Below, piece after piece: positions 9,533 through 18,550 of a stretch of DNA of 64,000 nt. A program made the translations under genes and the position numbers. Where the stretch lies: positions 682,001 through 746,000 of the forward strand of contig NZ_CP197401.1 in NCBI RefSeq assembly GCF_052162025.1, read 5' to 3'. Positions within the stretch are counted from its first letter, which is position 1. The number at the start of each line of letters is the position of its first letter. Below the pieces are notes generated by a model, which was given only the letters and a program-made list of their open reading frames with translations, was not told the origin of the DNA and did not search any database. This DNA is from Methylobacter sp015476545 (GTDB lineage: Bacteria > Pseudomonadota > Gammaproteobacteria > Methylococcales > Methylomonadaceae).

Positions 9533-10549
9533 CTACAGGACTTTAACCTTGGCTTCGGCGGATAGGCCCGGTTTCAGCAGGCTGATGTCCTGGCCGGCAT
9601 CGAAGACAATCTTGACCGGTACGCGGCGTACGATTTTCGTGAAATTGCCGGTAGCGTTTTCGGGCGGCAGGATGCTGAATTCGGAGCCGCTGGCCGGCGC
9701 AAAACTGTCGACTTTGCCGTGCAGCTCAAGTCCGGGATAGGCATCCACCTTAATCGACACGGCTTGTCCCACGCGCATGTGTTCCAGCTGGGTTTCCTTG
9801 AAATTGGCTTCGACCCAGATTTTATGATTTTCTATCAGGTAGGCCAGCGTAATGCCCGGACGGACCAGTTGCCCGCGCTGCACGCCGCGCTTGCCGATGA
9901 TGCCGTCGGCCGGTGCGCGTACTTTGGTATGGTCGAGTTCTATTTGGGCCAGCGTCAATCGGGCCTGGATATTTTTCAGGCGCGCCTCGGTTTCGGCGAT
10001 TTCAATATCGAACGTAGTCAGCTGATTGCGTTCCGCCGTCAGCGTCGAATGCGTGGCTTTGAGTTCGGCGCCGGTTTGCTTGGATTCCGACTGGATCTTG
10101 TCGAGCGACTGGGCAGGGGCCGAGCCTCGGTTGATCAGATTGGTAAAGCGGTATAAATCCTTCTGGGTTTGTTCCTGCTTCGCTTGCGATGCGGTTATGT
10201 TGGCCCTGACGGCCTCTATGCGGGCATGCTGTGATGTCTTCATGGCCCGCAGGCGGTCGATATGCGCCATTTCGGCCGCAATGTCCGCTTCGGCCTGAGC
10301 GACTTTGGCTTGGTAATCGCGGTCGTCTATCGTAACCAGCACATCGCCCTGTTTGACGGCCTGATTGTCATCGATGGCCAGTTCCGTCACATAGCCCTCT
10401 ACCTTGGGACTGATCAGCACGATATTGGATCTCAAATAGGCATTGTCGGTGGCTTCATACTGACGGCGGTCAAGCAGCCAATAGCCGACCGCGGCGACGA
10501 TGACAACAATAAACAGTAAGCCTAATAAAATGGATCGGGAGCGTTGCAT
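9533..10549 (-). CDS. emrA: HlyD/EmrA-family membrane fusion protein
   Basis: 338 aa periplasmic adaptor with one N-terminal membrane anchor (about residues 7-26). A biotinyl-lipoyl-like half follows (SPKVEGYVTELAIDDNQAVKQGD), then a long coiled-coil hairpin (about 95-210), the second lipoyl half (VRAPADGIIGKRGVQRGQ) and a beta-barrel domain. It links the EmrB-like pump to an outer-membrane channel. The start has an AAGGTAG ribosome site and faces a TetR gene across a 75 base divergent promoter carrying a perfect palindrome. Confidence 0.92.
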   Translation of the reverse strand: MQRSRSILLGLLFIVVIVAAVGYWLLDRRQYEATDNAYLRSNIVLISPKVEGYVTELAIDDNQAVKQGDVLVTIDDRDYQAKVAQAEADIAAEMAHIDRLRAMKTSQHARIEAVRANITASQAKQEQTQKDLYRFTNLINRGSAPAQSLDKIQSESKQTGAELKATHSTLTAERNQLTTFDIEIAETEARLKNIQARLTLAQIELDHTKVRAPADGIIGKRGVQRGQLVRPGITLAYLIENHKIWVEANFKETQLEHMRVGQAVSIKVDAYPGLELHGKVDSFAPASGSEFSILPPENATGNFTKIVRRVPVKIVFDAGQDISLLKPGLSAEAKVKVL

Positions 10550-10561
10550 AAACTACCTTGA

Positions 10562-10582
10562 TAAACTAAACGGTTTAGTTTA
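10562..10582. promoter_or_regulatory. Palindromic TetR operator between emrA and tetR
   Basis: AAACTAAAC-G-GTTTAGTTT (10563-10581) is a perfect inverted repeat with one central base; one more T-A pair extends it to 10562-10582. Its length, symmetry and position in the divergent emrA/tetR interval fit a TetR-family operator that represses the pump and probably the regulator itself. Confidence 0.8.
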
Positions 10583-10624
10583 GTCTAGCTCATCCGTTTT
10601 ATTTATCAAAATAGTTTTCTTTCG

Positions 10625-11239
10625 ATGATTTCAAAATCCATTGATCCCAAGCGGCAAGCCATTATTGAGGCGGCCACACGCATGTTTCTGGCGCATGGCT
10701 ACCGGAATGTCAGCATGGATAAAATTGCACAGGCCGCGCCTGTTTCCAAAGCCACGCTGTACAATCATTTTGACAGTAAGAATGCGCTGCTGGCCGCTGT
10801 CGTTTCAAATCTATGCGCTTCTTTGCTGCAAACCATGAGCGAGGCTGTAATCGACTCGGATGATGTCGAAAAGAACCTGAAAAAAATCGCCGCGTCGTTT
10901 ATGGATCTGTTTTTTTCGGAAGACGGGATGGCCGGCTACCGGCTTTTCATTACCGAAAGCCGCGATTTTCCCGAACTGGGGCAATTGGTTTATGAAAGCG
11001 GCGCATTGCCGGCCTTGACCGGGCTGGAAAATTATCTGCGCCGGCTGAATGACGACGGCCGCTTTAGCATTGCTGATCCGGCGTTTGCGGCGAATGCCTT
11101 TTTCAACTTGCTGAAAGGCGACTTGTATTTTCCTTGCTTGCTGGGAATCAGGCCGTTGCCTTTGGGCGACGAAAAAAACCGTGTGATCAATGAAGTCATT
11201 CCTTTTTATCTGCAGGGCATTTTGCATGCTGACCAATAA
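10625..11239 (+). CDS. TetR/AcrR family transcriptional regulator
   Basis: 204 aa. The N-terminal HTH (about residues 10-55: A-ATRMFLAHGYRNVSMDKIAQAAPVSKATLYNHFDSK) is a canonical TetR DNA-binding domain. The C-terminal half, with an FMDLFF segment and a predicted helical bundle, would bind the ligand. It diverges from emrA-emrB and its stop overlaps the TolC-like gene by 14 bases. It therefore likely controls all three pump components through the palindrome just upstream. The inducing compound is unknown. Confidence 0.93.
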   Translation: MISKSIDPKRQAIIEAATRMFLAHGYRNVSMDKIAQAAPVSKATLYNHFDSKNALLAAVVSNLCASLLQTMSEAVIDSDDVEKNLKKIAASFMDLFFSEDGMAGYRLFITESRDFPELGQLVYESGALPALTGLENYLRRLNDDGRFSIADPAFAANAFFNLLKGDLYFPCLLGIRPLPLGDEKNRVINEVIPFYLQGILHADQ

Positions 11240-12512
11240 TAAACCTCTGTGTGCCAGCCTAATCAGTGTTTTGGTGACCACTGCGCCTGCCGTATCGGCC
11301 GAAACGCTGGAAGAGGCCTGGAACAGCGCCATTGATAATAACCATCAGATCAAGGCTGCCAAAATCGATACATCGGCAGCCGAAGAGCAGTTGAATTCAG
11401 CGAAGGGACAGCGGCTGCCGGAACTTAATGTCAGCAGCGGTTATACCCAGCGCAGTGAAACGCCGGGTGCCGTGACGCAAATAGACGGCAGAACGGCCCA
11501 GTTCAATACCCAGCAGCCGGGCAATATGGATGCGCAGGCCATCGCGACGCTGCCCATTTATACCGGCGGCCGCATCAGTCACGACATCAATGCCGCCGAG
11601 GCATCCCTTCAGGCCGCGCAGCACAATGAAACCACGGCCCAGCTGGATATAAAAATGCAGGTGGCCGAGGCTTATATCGCGGTATTGCGCGCCGAAAGCT
11701 CGCTGCAAGTCGCAAAAAGCCATGTTGACAGTCTGAAAGCGCATGTTATCGATGTCAATAATCTGTTCGATCAAGGCATGGTGGCCCGCAATGACGTGCT
11801 GGCGGCGAACGTGGAACTGGTCAATGCGGAGCAGCAGGTCGTGCAGGCCGGCAACCGGCTCGATATCGCCAAGGCCGGCTACAACCGTTTGCTGGACCGC
11901 AATCTTGAAGATGAGGTCAAGCTGGTAAAACAATTTCCGGAAATGCCCAAGGAAGACCTGAAAGCGCTGAATAATGATGCTTTGAAGCAGCGTTCCGAGC
12001 TGGCTGTGCTGACGCGGCAAATCGAATCTCTGGAACAACAGGCACAGAGCGTCAAGGCCGGCGTGTTGCCGCAGGTTGCCATCAACGGCGGCTATCAGTA
12101 TCAGGAAAACCGCTATCAGGCGGCTGAAAGCATGTGGCTGGTCAATGCCGGTGTCAAATGGAAAATGTTCGACGGCAGCACGCGCCACCAGAGCGATGCC
12201 ATCAGCCGGCAGGCCATCTCCCTGAAGGAACAGCGCGACGACTTGACCAGCGCTATCGGCCTGCAAGTACGCCAGGCCTGGCTGGACTATCAGGAAGCCC
12301 AAAAACGCGTCGCCGTGACCCAACAAGCCATCGAGCAGGCTGAAGAAAACATGAGAGTGACCACCGATAGCTATCAGCAGGGCCTGTCGACCAATACCGA
12401 TGTATTGAAAGCCGAAGATCTGCGCACCACTTCACATGACAATTTCAACAATGCCAATTACGATGCTGCACAGGCTGCTCTGCGCCTGCGGCGTGCGGTA
12501 GGGGTATTGTAA
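11226..12512 (+). CDS. TolC-family outer membrane efflux protein
   Basis: 428 aa with a signal peptide ending at AVSA. Two homologous outer-membrane efflux halves follow, with the long helices typical of TolC (ETLEEAWNSAIDNNHQIKAAK at the N-terminus, QQGLSTNTDVLKAEDLRTTS in the second half). An upstream ATG at 11190 is open, but the ATG at 11226 gives a proper signal peptide, has an AGGG site and overlaps tetR by only 14 bases, so I chose it. It should provide the outer-membrane channel for the adjacent EmrAB-like pump. Confidence 0.92.
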   Translation: MLTNNKPLCASLISVLVTTAPAVSAETLEEAWNSAIDNNHQIKAAKIDTSAAEEQLNSAKGQRLPELNVSSGYTQRSETPGAVTQIDGRTAQFNTQQPGNMDAQAIATLPIYTGGRISHDINAAEASLQAAQHNETTAQLDIKMQVAEAYIAVLRAESSLQVAKSHVDSLKAHVIDVNNLFDQGMVARNDVLAANVELVNAEQQVVQAGNRLDIAKAGYNRLLDRNLEDEVKLVKQFPEMPKEDLKALNNDALKQRSELAVLTRQIESLEQQAQSVKAGVLPQVAINGGYQYQENRYQAAESMWLVNAGVKWKMFDGSTRHQSDAISRQAISLKEQRDDLTSAIGLQVRQAWLDYQEAQKRVAVTQQAIEQAEENMRVTTDSYQQGLSTNTDVLKAEDLRTTSHDNFNNANYDAAQAALRLRRAVGVL

Positions 12513-12556
12513 AAGTAATCGGCACTTTGAAATACTCCAGCTAGAGCATTTATTTT

Positions 12557-13219
12557 TTAGTCAGAAACATAGCCTGAATGCCTGAAGAAGTTCAGGCATT
12601 CGTCGGGATGAAACCGCTCCATTAATTGGCCGACAGTGCGCCAGAGATTGTCATAAGTTCGTGCCGCTGCCTTGCGCAAAAGCGCCTTCAGCTTGGCGAA
12701 AACCTGCTCGATCGGATTCAGATCAGGGCTGTAAGGCGGCAGGTATTTGATCGTCGCCCCGTGTGCTTCAACAATATCCCGGACTTCCGCCACCTTATGC
12801 GCAGGCAGGTTGTCACAAATAACAATATCACCGGGTTTCAAAGTTGGCGCCAGCTGCGAACGCAGGTATTCCTTGAAGGCTTCGCCCGTCATGGCTTGAT
12901 CCACACACCAGGGTGCCGTGAGTTTGTCGGCACGCAAGCCGGCAATAAAAGTCAGCGTTTGCCAGTGACCAGCTGGGGCAGCATCCCGGCAGCGAGCACC
13001 ACCCAAGGCCCGTCCATAACGACGGATCATGTTGGTAGATAGCCCTGTTTCGTCCAGAAACACCAACTTCGACAGATCGCAGGTTTGCTGCCAGGCTTGC
13101 CATTGCTCGCGAGCCCTGGCGACATCCTCGCGCTGCTGTTCACTGGCAACGACCGTTTTTTTTATAGCGATAGCCCAGTTTGTGCCGGATAAACTTATCA
13201 ATGGCCGAAATCGATACAC
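12557..13219 (-). CDS. IS630-family transposase, DDE catalytic frame (orfB)
   Basis: 220 codons open; the family-like part begins at KKTVVASEQQREDV just after the A8 run. It has the complete DDE triad: D in LVFLDETGL, D in IVICDNLPAHK, and E in YSPDLNPIEQVFAKLKA. The catalytic core is intact, so the protein is probably functional when fused to orfA through slippage. The first 20-odd codons of the frame overlap orfA and probably are not used as an independent start. Confidence 0.9.
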   Translation of the reverse strand: MYRFRPLISLSGTNWAIAIKKTVVASEQQREDVARAREQWQAWQQTCDLSKLVFLDETGLSTNMIRRYGRALGGARCRDAAPAGHWQTLTFIAGLRADKLTAPWCVDQAMTGEAFKEYLRSQLAPTLKPGDIVICDNLPAHKVAEVRDIVEAHGATIKYLPPYSPDLNPIEQVFAKLKALLRKAAARTYDNLWRTVGQLMERFHPDECLNFFRHSGYVSD

Positions 13220-13505
13220 TCAGGGCTTGTTCAGTTTCCAGCCAATCCTGCAGTTCCTTCAAGGTCATCGATGGGCTGTTCGCCAACTGTTCCTTGATGG
13301 CGGCTGCATAGGGTTCCAACAGGGCCCGTCTGTAACCACCGATCGGCTTGCTCTGAACGCCGCCGGTGTTTTTCCAGAGTTGATGCACTCTGGAGACAAA
13401 GGAGGGGCTGACTTGATAGTGCGCGCTGACTTCGCGTGTCGTTTTGCCGCTGTCAACAGCCTTCGCGACACGCAAGCGCAAGTCTTCTGAGTAAGGTTTG
13501 GGCAT
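13140..13505 (-). CDS. IS630-family transposase, N-terminal frame (orfA)
   Basis: 121 aa. Begins MPKPYSEDLRLRVAKAVDSG and contains a winged-helix/HTH region typical of IS630 orfA (REVSAHYQVSPSFVSRVHQLW), followed by a second HTH-like part (SMTLKELQDWL, VSISAIDKFIRHKLGYRYKK). It ends just past an A8 run in the coding sense (T8 on the plus strand, 13156-13163). There the reading must change to join the catalytic frame. The frames differ by +1, so loss of one A by transcriptional slippage would fuse them exactly. Confidence 0.9.
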   Translation of the reverse strand: MPKPYSEDLRLRVAKAVDSGKTTREVSAHYQVSPSFVSRVHQLWKNTGGVQSKPIGGYRRALLEPYAAAIKEQLANSPSMTLKELQDWLETEQALSVSISAIDKFIRHKLGYRYKKNGRCQ

Positions 13506-13632
13506 CTTCGGTCATTCTCATTCAATGAAGCCCCATTTTAGCAATACGGCTTGATCTTAGGTAACAGATAAATGCTCTACTTCCAGGTTTCATTTGCCGG
13601 ATAGTGCTGTCCTAAATGAACTCAATATGTCA

Positions 13633-13662
13633 GCTCACGGCGCCTTATTGCGTGCCGTGAGC
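13633..13662 (-). terminator. Hairpin downstream of the di-haem peroxidase gene
   Basis: A 9 bp GC-rich inverted repeat (GCTCACGGC at 13633 with GCCGTGAGC ending 13662, 12 base loop) lies about 35 bases past the peroxidase stop. There is no clear T tract, so terminator function is tentative. Confidence 0.45.
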
Positions 13663-13698
13663 GCTCGACTACCTTATCAGTTTCCGGTCAACTAAAGT

Positions 13699-15240
13699 CT
13701 ATGGCCTCGTGACTGGATTTTGGTCTGTGAAAGTTCTGACGAACTGCACGACCGCTTCCTCCTCAGCTTGAGTTAGGTGCAGATTTCCTATCACACTAAT
13801 ACTTTGAGTCGTGGCATTCGGGAACTCGGGTTCCGGCCAGCAGTTAGCCGCAATCGCCTCGCTGGCCTTCATGTCGCCCGGGCAACGGGTGATCGGACCT
13901 CCGGGCCACGTTGCGGCTGTGCTATTCGGGTCGGGCGTGGCGTTGGGGTCATCCGTGCAGACTGGCGTCGAGGAGGAAAAGATGCTGATGCTGGCACAGC
14001 CCGCTTTGAAGACCAAGGACGTGTTGTAGAAGTGAACGATCTGCTCCAGGCTCTTGAAATAGCCGTTGTGACCATAGGCTTTTATAAACCCGTCCGGGGC
14101 GGCTACATTGCGCAACGTTGGGGCTCTGTTAGGTCCCGGCGGGACGGAAATGAGAGCCGATTGACCAATGAGCTCCGGTCTGGCAGTACTTATGTGTGCG
14201 GTCAAACCCGTTATAACCCCTTTTCCCACTCCGGGGATTTCAGGATTAAAAGGCAGGCCAGTATGGTGATAGCGGTTGTCGGTGTAAAGCTGGTCCGGCT
14301 CCGTACCATCGGAATCGGCAGCGCCGCTGTTGTGACATTCAGAGCAGCCAGCGCTTTTACCCTCAGGGTTTTGGCCTGAATCGTTGCGGCCATAGAACAG
14401 ATCGTGTCCCAGGTTTTCCTGAGCGGTAAAGCCGTCCAGCGGGAACTTTTTGTCGGCATCGGTTGCGAGCGCCTGGTCGCGCCTGGAACTGAACTGGTTG
14501 ACTTCGTCCGAAGCCTCCCAGGCTGCGAGCGCCAGTGCAATTCGCTTGAAACTAGTCTCAAGCCCTCCGGCACAGTCTATAGCTTCATCATAAGCGGCAT
14601 TGTACAAATCTTTGTATGCAGCCGTTCGGATTGCCTCACAAACTCCCTCTTTGCTGATGTTATGCTCAATAATACTCGTAAAGGGATTCAGGGCTTGATC
14701 TGCCAAAGGGCCAAGAAATTTTGCATACTCGGCCTGCTTTGCCGGCGGGATGTCATCCACTGTAACCGTAGCGCTGGCCCCGCCGTCCCCAATAGGGCTG
14801 GCCGATGGGGATGTTTTTCCGAAGCCTTCGGCGAAACCGTTCCAGGTACTTCCACCCTGGAAGTTTCTGCCTATCAGCGCTTCCACTTGTGCAGGTTCTG
14901 TTATGGCTTCAAAATTATCAAGGCGTTGGAAACTAAAAGGCGGAGAAAATATTGCATAAGCGTTGCTCGGTGGTTTGATGACGCCTAGCGCCTGGGGTGC
15001 TGCGCCTGGCGCCACCACTATAGTGTTATTAATGTTAGAATCCGGCAAGACCCAGCCTACTGCCGGATCATGGCATGAGGCGCAGGCCAGCGTGCCGGGA
15101 TTGGATATCTTGTCGAAAAATACATTCTTGCCCAGTTGTTCTAAAGGTGTGAGCGCGGCTGCAGTCGTGCTGAAAGAGAGGAGTAGTGGAATGGCTGCAG
15201 CCGGTGTGGCGATCAAGGTTTGGCTTGCCTTAATAATCAT
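13699..15240 (-). CDS. Di-haem cytochrome c peroxidase/MauG-family protein
   Basis: 513 aa with a signal peptide (IIKASQTLIATPAAAIPLL then TTAAA) and two CxxCH haem sites: CASCH near residue 55 and CSECH near residue 300. The C-terminal part has GHNGYFKSLEQIVHFYNTS, the conserved region of bacterial di-haem peroxidases. It should act in the periplasm, reducing peroxide or oxidising an unknown substrate. It is longer than classical CcpA (about 320-340 aa). An upstream ATG at 15282 is open, but the ATG at 15240 has an AGAGG site and begins a normal signal peptide. It stands alone, with IS630 downstream. Confidence 0.87.
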   Translation of the reverse strand: MIIKASQTLIATPAAAIPLLLSFSTTAAALTPLEQLGKNVFFDKISNPGTLACASCHDPAVGWVLPDSNINNTIVVAPGAAPQALGVIKPPSNAYAIFSPPFSFQRLDNFEAITEPAQVEALIGRNFQGGSTWNGFAEGFGKTSPSASPIGDGGASATVTVDDIPPAKQAEYAKFLGPLADQALNPFTSIIEHNISKEGVCEAIRTAAYKDLYNAAYDEAIDCAGGLETSFKRIALALAAWEASDEVNQFSSRRDQALATDADKKFPLDGFTAQENLGHDLFYGRNDSGQNPEGKSAGCSECHNSGAADSDGTEPDQLYTDNRYHHTGLPFNPEIPGVGKGVITGLTAHISTARPELIGQSALISVPPGPNRAPTLRNVAAPDGFIKAYGHNGYFKSLEQIVHFYNTSLVFKAGCASISIFSSSTPVCTDDPNATPDPNSTAATWPGGPITRCPGDMKASEAIAANCWPEPEFPNATTQSISVIGNLHLTQAEEEAVVQFVRTFTDQNPVTRP

Positions 15241-15851
15241 ATCGTTACCTCTAATTTTAATGCTGAATTTGAGGACTTCCACATTTTGCCTTTTACCTGT
15301 CGGTAGAAGGCAAGAATGAGGCGATCAAAAAAGGAAAAGCTGTATGTTGAAACGTGCAGGAGGCTGAATTTAAAATTTTTAAGCATTTCATCTGAACAAT
15401 GCCTACTCAGGTAACCCAACCTCCTCGTTATTAAGCTACGCTTAAGGGATTGAAAAAACAACTGTTGAGAATACCTAGGTTCTGCTTGGGGCAGCGGGTA
15501 ACGGGGCCTCAGCCATTTGAATCGGAATGCACAACCAAGGGAGAATTGACAAGGAACGGTATACGCTTTACGGTTTGCTATGGCTAAGTCAGCGGATCTA
15601 CAGGGAGCCTGAGGCAAAATGCCGGTGATTTTTCAAAGCGGTACTGCGGGCTTTCCCTAGTGGTGTTTCACTAGGGGGCATTGTCCGCCTCATTAGGCTG
15701 ATGGCATAGTGTTTGAGCATCTAATCTGCTCTACAATCCTCATTTTTCAAATCCTCGGATAAAACAAAGGGCGCCGGTGTACAAAAGAGCGGTGAAATAC
15801 TGAGATATAACGGCTTTGCGCGTCATCATCCCGCTATTTTCACAGCGGATG
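15241..15851. other. Intergenic region between peroxidase and glnG
   Basis: About 600 bases upstream of the peroxidase gene and downstream of glnG. A 126-codon minus frame (15237-15617) has no recognisable feature and I reject it. A perfect 8 bp hairpin CCCTAGTG/CACTAGGG (15655-15676, loop GTGTTT) is the only clear structure; it has no T tract and its role is unknown. Confidence 0.45.
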
Positions 15852-17273
15852 TTATTCATCCTCTATACCCAGTTCCTTTATTTTCCGCGTCAGGGTATTG
15901 CGCCCATAGCCGAGCATAATCGCCGCTTCGTGGCGCTTGCCGTGCGTATAGTCTAATGCGGCTTTAATCAGCAGCGTTTCAACGGCCGGAATGATATGTT
16001 TGGCGATTTCAGGCTTTTTGGCCAGCAGCTGTTGATCTATCGAGGTTCTTAACAACGACTGCCAATCGCTGCTTGTGGTGTCTTTCTCCGATTGAATATG
16101 CAGCAGTTCGGGCGGCAGGTCATGGATATGGATTTCGCGGCCCGATGCCATGACCGTCATCCAGCGGCAGCAGTTTTCCAGTTGCCGGACGTTGCCGGGC
16201 CATTCCAGCGAGCTCAGGAAAGCCTCGGCTTCAGGTTTTAACGTTTTGATTTCAGTGTTCAGCTCAAGCGCAGCCTGGCTCAGAAAATGGCGCAGCAGCA
16301 ATGGGATGTCCTGCTTCCTGTCGCGCAATGGCGGAATATGGATACGGATGACATTTAACCTATGGAACAAATCTTCGCGGAAACGGCCTTCATTGACCAG
16401 CGCTTCCAGATTCTGGTGCGTGGCGGCAATGATGCGTACATCGACTCTTACAGATGAGTGAGAGCCGACCGGATAGAACTCGCCATCGGCCAGTACGCGC
16501 AGCAGGCGCGTTTGCAGTTCGGCAGGCATGTCGCCTATTTCGTCCAGAAACAGCGTGCCGCCGTTGGCCTGTTCGAAGCGTCCGGCCCGCCGGGCTTGCG
16601 CACCGGTAAACGAACCTTTTTCATGACCGAACAGTTCCGATTCCATCAGGTCTTTCGGGATGGCGGCCATATTCAAGGCGATAAACGGTTTCTGGGCTCT
16701 CGGGCTGTGCCGGTGCAGGGCTTTGGCAACCAGTTCCTTGCCGGTGCCCGATTCGCCATTGATCAGCACGGTGATATGGGAGCGGGCCAGCCGGCCGATG
16801 GCGCGGAAGACTTCCTGCATGGCCGGCGCCTCGCCGATGATTTCTGGCGGAGTTTCGATCAGGGCGGTTTCTTCATGGCCGCGTGCCCGTTCCCGCTGCT
16901 GGCGGCTATGCACACAGGCGCGATGCGCGAGATCGACAACTTCCTTGATATCGAAGGGCTTGGGCAGATACTCGAAGGCGCCGCCGTGAAATGCCGAGAC
17001 CGCGCTTTCAAGATCGGAGTGCGCGGTCATGACGATAACCGGCAGGTCAGGATGGCTGTGCTGGATTTTATCGAGCAATTTCAAGCCATCCATGCCGGGC
17101 ATGCGGACGTCGGTCAATAAGGCATCAGGCGATTCATGCTGCAAGGTCTCCAGCAATTCTTGCGCGCTGGAAAAGCTGCGCGTCATGATGGCGGCTTTTT
17201 CAAACGCTTTTTCAAGAACCCAGCGTATGGATTTGTCGTCATCGACGATCCAGACGGTGTCAAGATTATTCAT
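15852..17273 (-). CDS. glnG: Nitrogen regulation response regulator NtrC
   Basis: 473 aa sigma-54 activator. The receiver domain holds the phospho-Asp in ALLTDVRMPGMDG. The AAA+ domain has Walker A GESGTGKE, the sigma-54-contacting GSFTGA loop and Walker B GTLFLDEIGD. The C-terminal Fis-type HTH ends EAAIMLGYGRNTLTRKIKELG. When phosphorylated by GlnL under nitrogen limitation it should activate promoters such as that of glnK here. The start overlaps glnL by eight bases, so the pair is translationally coupled. Confidence 0.97.
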   Translation of the reverse strand: MNNLDTVWIVDDDKSIRWVLEKAFEKAAIMTRSFSSAQELLETLQHESPDALLTDVRMPGMDGLKLLDKIQHSHPDLPVIVMTAHSDLESAVSAFHGGAFEYLPKPFDIKEVVDLAHRACVHSRQQRERARGHEETALIETPPEIIGEAPAMQEVFRAIGRLARSHITVLINGESGTGKELVAKALHRHSPRAQKPFIALNMAAIPKDLMESELFGHEKGSFTGAQARRAGRFEQANGGTLFLDEIGDMPAELQTRLLRVLADGEFYPVGSHSSVRVDVRIIAATHQNLEALVNEGRFREDLFHRLNVIRIHIPPLRDRKQDIPLLLRHFLSQAALELNTEIKTLKPEAEAFLSSLEWPGNVRQLENCCRWMTVMASGREIHIHDLPPELLHIQSEKDTTSSDWQSLLRTSIDQQLLAKKPEIAKHIIPAVETLLIKAALDYTHGKRHEAAIMLGYGRNTLTRKIKELGIEDE

Positions 17274-18312
17274 GGCCGGGCTCCACGGGTAAAAAGATCG
17301 AAAACACAGTATGGCCCGGTTCGCTGCTGCATTCGATCAGGCCGTTATGCTGATTGATCAGGGATTGCGCTATCGATAAACCCAGCCCGGTGCCTTCCGC
17401 GCGTCCCGTAATCATCGGATAAAAGATCTGGTTCAGCAGGTCGGCGTCTATGCCGGGGCCGTAGTCGATAATGTCGATTTTGACGGCCAGTTTGTAGCGC
17501 TTCCGGCCTATGGTCATCTGCCGGTGTATGCGCGTTTTGATCATGATTTCACCTTTGCCTTCCATAGCCTGTGCGGCGTTCCGGGCGATATTCAGGATGG
17601 CCTGGATAAGTTGGTCCCTGTCGGCCTGAATCTCGGGGATGCTGGGGTCATAGTCATGCTTGACCTTGAGGCCGGCGGACTCGGCTTGCACGAGCTGCCT
17701 GACGCGCTCCAGTACTTCATGAATGTTCAAGGCTTTTTTATCAGGCAACTTGTTGGGGCCCAGCATTTTATCCATGAGTCCCTGCAGCCGGTCCGATTCG
17801 GCGATGATGATATGCGTGTATTCCTTGAGCTCCGGCTCGTGCAGCTCCAGGTCCAGCAGTTGCGCCGCGCCGCGCAGGCCGCCCAACGGGTTCTTGATTT
17901 CATGGGCCAGCCCTCTGACCAGCAGTCGGGCTGTGTTTTGCTGATGCAGTTGCTGTTCTTCTTTCGATATGCGCAGGTGGGTGTCGACCTGTTGCAGTTC
18001 TACCAGGACTTCCTCCAGTTGCTGCTCCTTGATGAGCGGCGTGGCGCTGAAGTTGATCGTGACAGTCTGCGCCATGCGGTCCAGGGTCAGCTCGCGATCG
18101 AACAGCGGTTCCTCCATCGTCAGACATTGCTGCAGGTTCAGGAGCAGAGCCGGATCGGAAGACCTGAACAAATCCTGAGCAGTAAGGCCTATCAAATGAC
18201 GCGCACTGTCGGCTAACAATATTTCGCCTGCTGTATTGATGTAGGTGAGCTTCAACTCATGATCAAACAGCAAAATGGCTTCGTTAAGATGTTCAAGTAT
18301 GCGTTTATACAC
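17266..18312 (-). CDS. glnL: Nitrogen regulation sensor kinase NtrB
   Basis: About 348 aa soluble kinase: PAS domain (about 1-110), then HisKA with the phospho-His in VRGLAHEIKNPLGG, N-box NIARNAAQAM, G1 DYGPGI and G2 GTGLGLSIAQ. It phosphorylates or dephosphorylates NtrC under PII control. The start is uncertain. A TTG at 18357 is in frame but has no ribosome site, while a GTG at 18312 has AGAGGA directly upstream and aligns better with the NtrB N-terminus, so I used it. Confidence 0.93.
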   Translation of the reverse strand: MYKRILEHLNEAILLFDHELKLTYINTAGEILLADSARHLIGLTAQDLFRSSDPALLLNLQQCLTMEEPLFDRELTLDRMAQTVTINFSATPLIKEQQLEEVLVELQQVDTHLRISKEEQQLHQQNTARLLVRGLAHEIKNPLGGLRGAAQLLDLELHEPELKEYTHIIIAESDRLQGLMDKMLGPNKLPDKKALNIHEVLERVRQLVQAESAGLKVKHDYDPSIPEIQADRDQLIQAILNIARNAAQAMEGKGEIMIKTRIHRQMTIGRKRYKLAVKIDIIDYGPGIDADLLNQIFYPMITGRAEGTGLGLSIAQSLINQHNGLIECSSEPGHTVFSIFLPVEPGHE

Positions 18313-18480
18313 GGTTCCTCTAGGGGCTGTATTGATGCTGTGCTTTAATCCAAGCAATTATCAGACCATGTCGCTTGGGTTGTGTTTAAACAGTTTTTGG
18401 AGAAGCAGTTTCAGTGAACAGGCGGGGCTGCTTTGTCGCTATGATAAAACGCCGGAACGGCAATGCAAATCGCTGAAACG

Positions 18481-18507
18481 AAAAACGCCCCAAAATGGGG
18501 CGTTTTT
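18481..18507 (-). terminator. Rho-independent terminator of glnA
   Basis: AAAAACGCCCC (18481-18491) pairs perfectly with GGGGCGTTTTT (18497-18507) around AAAAT. The hairpin has T runs on both strands and lies about 45 bases past the glnA stop. It separates glnA from glnL-glnG, although read-through is possible. Confidence 0.9.
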
Positions 18508-18550
18508 GTGTAGGCTTTATAAAGCGGATCAGTTGATCGCTTCGCTGGGC

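Larger units (their letters stand above)
12544..13577 (-). mobile_element. IS630-family insertion sequence, complete
   Basis: A 1034 bp element bounded by inverted repeats starting GAGCATTTAT (10 of 10 identical, 14 of the first 16), each flanked by a TA dinucleotide (12542-12543 and 13578-13579). That is the TA target duplication expected of IS630/Tc1-type elements. It carries two overlapping transposase frames on the minus strand and sits between the TolC-like gene and a peroxidase gene. The intact ends and domains suggest recent insertion and possible activity. Confidence 0.92.

Noticed and set aside
15237..15617. 126-codon minus frame upstream of the di-haem peroxidase
   Set aside because: Overlaps the peroxidase start region, has no ribosome site and no coherent composition.
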